Source: Alphaproteobacteria bacterium
GTDB taxonomy: Bacteria > Pseudomonadota > Alphaproteobacteria > Caulobacterales > Caulobacteraceae
NCBI GenBank assembly: GCA_018821435.1
Contig: JAHJME010000010.1
Location: 186,001-250,000, forward strand
Reading direction: 5' to 3'
DNA: 64,000 nt
Below are positions 61,016 to 64,000 of this stretch, one piece after another. A program made the position numbers and the translations under genes. Position 1 is the first letter of the stretch; each line of letters starts with the position of its first letter. The notes beneath the pieces are model-generated. The model did no database searches, was not told where the DNA came from, and was given only the letters and a program-made list of their open reading frames with translations.

Positions 61016-61040
61016 GACTAAAGTCGTACGACTTCAGTCC
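61015..61040. terminator. Hairpin directly after dnaG
   Basis: GGACTAAAGTCG/CGACTTCAGTCC, 12 bp arms with one mismatch around TA, beginning at the last base of the dnaG stop. AATTT follows. A plausible but weak intrinsic terminator or an mRNA-stabilising stem. Confidence 0.5.
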
Positions 61041-61096
61041 AATTTCGCCCGCTGGATCCGCGCCTTACGCTGATGAGGCATAGCGGAGGGTGTGGC

Positions 61097-61801
61097 ATGG
61101 GCGTCGGGGCGAAGGTCGCGGGGATGCTGGCGGCGGCGGGTGTCCTGGCGATAGCCGGGAGCGCGTCGGCGGCGGCGATGGTGCTGACCATCGACGGCAC
61201 GGTGAACGGATTGGGCTACGACAGCCTGGGCCTGTTCGGGCCGCAGTTCGGCATGCTGTCGGGCGATATCAGCGTGCAGCTGTTCTACGATCCGGACCTG
61301 GGACGGCGGACTCTCGCGCCCGGCTACGAGGACATCAACGGCGGTCCCGGCTACTTCCCCTTCACCTACGCGAGCCCGGTCACCGCGGTGACGATCACGG
61401 CCAACGGGCAACAGACGAGTTTCGCCACCGCCTACAGCGGCTCGATCTCGACGTTCGGCGGGTCGTTCCTGTCGTTCAACGGGACGGGGGACCTGCCTCC
61501 GGGCGGCTTCTCGCGGCCCTATGCGCTGGGCAACATGTTTGGCGTCGCGGCGCCGCTCAGCCTGGAGCAGGCGTATTCTGCGGCCGTAGCCTGCACCGCC
61601 TGCGCCAATTTCCAGATCGCCCTGCCTGTACCGGGCCAGACCTACAGCTATGCGAGCTTCGCACAGATCGACGTCACCCGCATCAGCATCGCCTCTGCGG
61701 CGCCGGCCCCCGAGCCGGCCGCCTGGACGCTGATGATCACCGGCTTCGGCGTGGCGGGCGTGGCCCTGCGCCGGCGGCGAAGCGTGGCTATGGCCGCCTG
61801 A
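61097..61801 (+). CDS. PEPxxWA-CTERM sorting domain protein (secreted, second)
   Basis: 234 residues: signal peptide (MGVGAKVAGMLAAAGVLAIA, cleavage near ASA) and C-terminal sorting signal PAPEPAAWTLMITGFGVAGV followed by RRRR. Mature part beta-rich, with one Cys pair (CTACANF). It has no catalytic motifs. The ATG at 61097 has GGAGGG 7 nt upstream. As with the first protein (2168-2845), delivery and cleavage by an exosortase is the established pathway for such tails, and the processing gene lies elsewhere. Confidence 0.88.
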   Translation: MGVGAKVAGMLAAAGVLAIAGSASAAAMVLTIDGTVNGLGYDSLGLFGPQFGMLSGDISVQLFYDPDLGRRTLAPGYEDINGGPGYFPFTYASPVTAVTITANGQQTSFATAYSGSISTFGGSFLSFNGTGDLPPGGFSRPYALGNMFGVAAPLSLEQAYSAAVACTACANFQIALPVPGQTYSYASFAQIDVTRISIASAAPAPEPAAWTLMITGFGVAGVALRRRRSVAMAA

Positions 61802-61855
61802 ACCTTATTCGGCGACCATGGGCGGAGACGCTTTGGCCTGGCCTGGGGGACGGCC

Positions 61856-63637
61856 ATGAGACGCACGGAGACCGAACCGCAGCCATCGACCCTGCTGGAC
61901 GCGATCCGCGCCGAGCAGGTGCGGATGCTGTATGCCGACGGCGTCAGCTATTTCTCGACCATGGCCGCCAGCTTCACCCTGGGCGGCATCCTGGTCTGGC
62001 AGGGCACGCTCACGCCGCTGGTGGCCAGCCTCTGGCTGGGGTTCCTGGCGTTCCACACCATCGTCCGCCTGGGCGTGCGCCTGGCCTATCTGCGCAAGCA
62101 GCCGCCAGCCTCGGAATGGCGACTCTGGGCCGGTCGCTTCCTGGCCGGCTGCGTGGTCAGCGGCGTGACCTGGGGGGTGGCGTTGCCGTTCCTGCTGCCC
62201 GTGGGGCGCGTCGACCTGCAGGCGCTGGTGATCGGCGCCATGGTCATCGGCACCTACGGCGTCATCGGCTCGGCCGGGGTCTACAAAGCCGCGTTCCTGA
62301 CGTTCTTCCTGCCGTTCCCCTCGATGGTGATCTGGCTGCTCTGGCAGGGCGACAAGTTGCACATCGCCTGCGCCGCGCTGATCCTGTTCTGGCTGCCCAG
62401 CGTGGCGGTGATGGGCCGCCGCTATAACGACAGCATGGTCGAGGCGCTGCGCCTGCGCTTCGAGAACGCCGCCTTGGCCGAGGACCTGCGCGCCCAGAAG
62501 CTGGTGGCCGACCAGAGCAACCTGGCCAAGTCGCGCTTCCTGGCCTCTGCAAGCCACGACCTGCGCCAGCCGGTGCATGCGCTGGGGATGTTCATCGGCG
62601 CGTTGCGCGCGCACCGCCTGCCCAAGCGCTCCATGGAGTTGGTGGACCAGATGGACGCCTCGGTCGGCGCCCTGGATGGACTGTTCACCTCGCTGCTGGA
62701 CGTCTCGCGCCTGGACGCCGGGGTGATCGAGAGCAATCCGGTGGCGATGCCGGTGCAGCCGCTGCTGGCGCGGATCTGCCGCGAACTGGAGGCCGAGGCC
62801 GAGGCCAAGGGCGTGGACCTGGTGCTGGCGCCGACCAAGGCGATGGTGCGCAGCGATCCGGTGCTGCTGGAGCGGGTGATGCGCAACCTGATCGGCAACG
62901 CCGTGCGCTACACCCAGCGGGGCTGGGTGCTGGTGGGCTGCCGCAGGCGCGGCCACAGGTTCGTGCTGGAGGTGCGCGACACCGGGCCGGGCATTCCGGC
63001 GGACCTGCGCGAGGCGGTGTTCGAGGAGTTCTACCAGGTCGCCAATCCCGACCGGGACGGGACCAAGGGGCTGGGCCTGGGGCTGCCGATCGTGCGGCGG
63101 CTGACGGCGATCCTGGACCATCCGCTGGAGATGGAGTCCGCGCCGGGCGCCGGGACGACGTTCCGGGTGCTGGCGCCACGCGCCGCCGTGCGCGCGGTGC
63201 GGCCGGCGGCGGCGGCGTTCGCGCTGGGCGACCTGCGCACCGGGACGATCCTGACGATCGACGACGAGCAGGCGATCCGCGCCGGGATGACCGCATTGCT
63301 GGAGAGCTGGGGTCATAAAGTGATCGCGGCGGGCAGTGGCGGCGCGGCGGTGGCGGCGCTGAAGGGCCGCCCGGCGCCGGACGTGATCGTCTGCGACTAC
63401 CGCCTGCGGGACGGGGAGACCGGGGTCGAGGCGATCCGCCAGGTTCAGGCGGCCATGGGCGTCGACGTGCCGGCGATCCTGGTGACCGGCGACACCGCGC
63501 CGGAGAGCATCCGCGACGCCCTGGCGAGTGGCCACCCTCTGCTGCACAAACCTCTGTCGCACGGCCGGCTGCGCGCGGCGGTGACCAGTCTCATTCGTCG
63601 GGGTGCGGACCCGGCCGTGCGGCCCGCGGCGGAATAA
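61856..63637 (+). CDS. Hybrid histidine kinase with multi-TM sensor and C-terminal receiver
   Basis: 593 residues: six or seven TM helices (about 30-195), HisKA with phospho-acceptor His in SASHDLRQPVHALG, HATPase (NLIGNAVRYTQRG; DTGPGIP; GLGLGLPIVRRL) and receiver (about 465-585, LTIDDEQAIRAGM; VIVCDYRLRDGE with Asp; LHKPLSHGRL). The HDLRQP H-box and receiver tail are the family often seen beside LuxR-type regulators, and one is convergent here (overlap 47 bp). The signal is unknown; the TM bundle suggests a membrane or respiratory cue. Confidence 0.94.
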   Translation: MRRTETEPQPSTLLDAIRAEQVRMLYADGVSYFSTMAASFTLGGILVWQGTLTPLVASLWLGFLAFHTIVRLGVRLAYLRKQPPASEWRLWAGRFLAGCVVSGVTWGVALPFLLPVGRVDLQALVIGAMVIGTYGVIGSAGVYKAAFLTFFLPFPSMVIWLLWQGDKLHIACAALILFWLPSVAVMGRRYNDSMVEALRLRFENAALAEDLRAQKLVADQSNLAKSRFLASASHDLRQPVHALGMFIGALRAHRLPKRSMELVDQMDASVGALDGLFTSLLDVSRLDAGVIESNPVAMPVQPLLARICRELEAEAEAKGVDLVLAPTKAMVRSDPVLLERVMRNLIGNAVRYTQRGWVLVGCRRRGHRFVLEVRDTGPGIPADLREAVFEEFYQVANPDRDGTKGLGLGLPIVRRLTAILDHPLEMESAPGAGTTFRVLAPRAAVRAVRPAAAAFALGDLRTGTILTIDDEQAIRAGMTALLESWGHKVIAAGSGGAAVAALKGRPAPDVIVCDYRLRDGETGVEAIRQVQAAMGVDVPAILVTGDTAPESIRDALASGHPLLHKPLSHGRLRAAVTSLIRRGADPAVRPAAE

Positions 63638-64000
63638 GCCGAGCGGCCATCGCGGCGCTGGCCGCCTGGGTGCGGTTGGCGACGCCCAGGGTGCGGAAGA
63701 TGGCGCCGACGTGGGCCTTCACCGTCTTCTCGGAGAGGGCGAATTTCAGGCCGATCTCCTTGTTCGACAGGCCGCGGGCCACGGCGGCCAGCACCTCGAC
63801 CTGGCGCGGCGTCAGCCCGGCGATCGGACCGGGACCCTGCGGCGCGACGGCAGCGTCCAGCATCAGCGGCGGCACATAGATCCCGCCGTCCAGCACCATC
63901 CGCACGGCCGCGATCAGGGTCTCGGGACTGGACGACTTGGGCACATAGCCCAGGGCGCCCAGGTCCAGGGCGCGACGGACATCGCCGGGGTCCTCTGATC
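63591..64000 (-). CDS. LuxR-type (NarL/FixJ) response regulator, 5' end outside window
   Basis: The frame stays open to the window end; in view are the last part of the receiver domain (LDLGALGYVPKSSSPETLIA, with the conserved Lys) and the LuxR HTH (LTPRQVEVLAAVARGLSNKE; LKFALSEKTVKAHVGAIFRT). An internal GTG at 63944 is not the start. It is convergent with the hybrid kinase at 61856-63637, with 3' ends overlapping by 47 bp, and the two are likely partners. The N-terminal phospho-acceptor is off-window. Confidence 0.93.
   Translation of the reverse strand, partial: SEDPGDVRRALDLGALGYVPKSSSPETLIAAVRMVLDGGIYVPPLMLDAAVAPQGPGPIAGLTPRQVEVLAAVARGLSNKEIGLKFALSEKTVKAHVGAIFRTLGVANRTQAASAAMAARLIPPRAARPGPHPDE

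Overview
The window is a continuous, gene-dense, high-GC bacterial chromosome segment with no rRNA, tRNA, CRISPR array or prophage that I could find. Everything points to an alphaproteobacterium of the Caulobacteraceae (Caulobacter/Phenylobacterium type). The evidence is an FlmG-like flagellin glycosyltransferase beside pseudaminic-acid genes, a GTTC-N7-GTTC SOS box, PEPxxWA-CTERM proteins, a DnaG without zinc-finger cysteines, SleB-type wall hydrolases, and frequent GTG/TTG starts. The genus is an inference from family resemblance, since no search was run.

Layout. 1-9.4 kb: a SleB hydrolase cut by the window edge, an SDR enzyme, a DUF1003 membrane protein, a PEP-CTERM protein, an XRE regulator, a divergent GlxA-type regulator/isonitrile hydratase pair, an OprO/P-like porin, a chemoreceptor and a RidA-like secreted protein. 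9.2-11.1 kb: an ArsR-SRPBCC-DUF899-membrane-protein operon behind two identical-arm operators. 11.2-14.7 kb: the nadA-nadB-nadC operon (de novo NAD synthesis), preceded by two copies of a palindrome. 14.8-22.4 kb: a hybrid kinase, a second SleB hydrolase, GNAT, thioredoxin reductase and a Na+/H+ antiporter. 22.4-28.8 kb: a surface-glycan/flagellin glycosylation locus (pseI, a PhyH-type dioxygenase, an FlmG-like GT41 enzyme, a fused ketoisomerase-aminotransferase, pseG). 29-31.2 kb: a giant RTX-repeat protein ending at a strong terminator. 31.3-36.6 kb: ELM1-like protein, greA, a two-component system, a GST and a small kinase. 36.7-39.7 kb: a second ArsR-SRPBCC operon continuing into an AlkD-like repair protein and a GST, facing an SDR. 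40-45.4 kb: esterase, TonB receptor and VIT1-type transporter. 45.4-57.2 kb: carB and carA, about 7 kb apart and divergent. Between them lie an orphan toxin/immunity-like pair behind an SOS box, an ECF sigma/anti-sigma pair, a HAD phosphatase, a kinase-like protein without an ATPase domain, and aquaporin. 57.2-57.7 kb: a GxxExxY gene flanked by inverted repeats. 57.7-64 kb: an ECF41 sigma factor, dnaG, a second PEP-CTERM protein, and a hybrid kinase facing a LuxR-type regulator cut by the window end.

The most unusual parts are: (1) the lower-GC orphan toxin/immunity cassette with its upstream GTTC-N7-GTTC SOS box; (2) the glycosylation locus with a dioxygenase between the Pse synthase and the FlmG-like transferase, plus a QdtA-QdtB fusion; (3) the inverted-repeat-bounded GxxExxY cassette, whose left repeat encodes the protein's own C-terminus; (4) the DnaG without zinc ligands; and (5) several well-formed palindromic operators and start-site hairpins (nad, both arsR operons, greA-ELM1, pseI).
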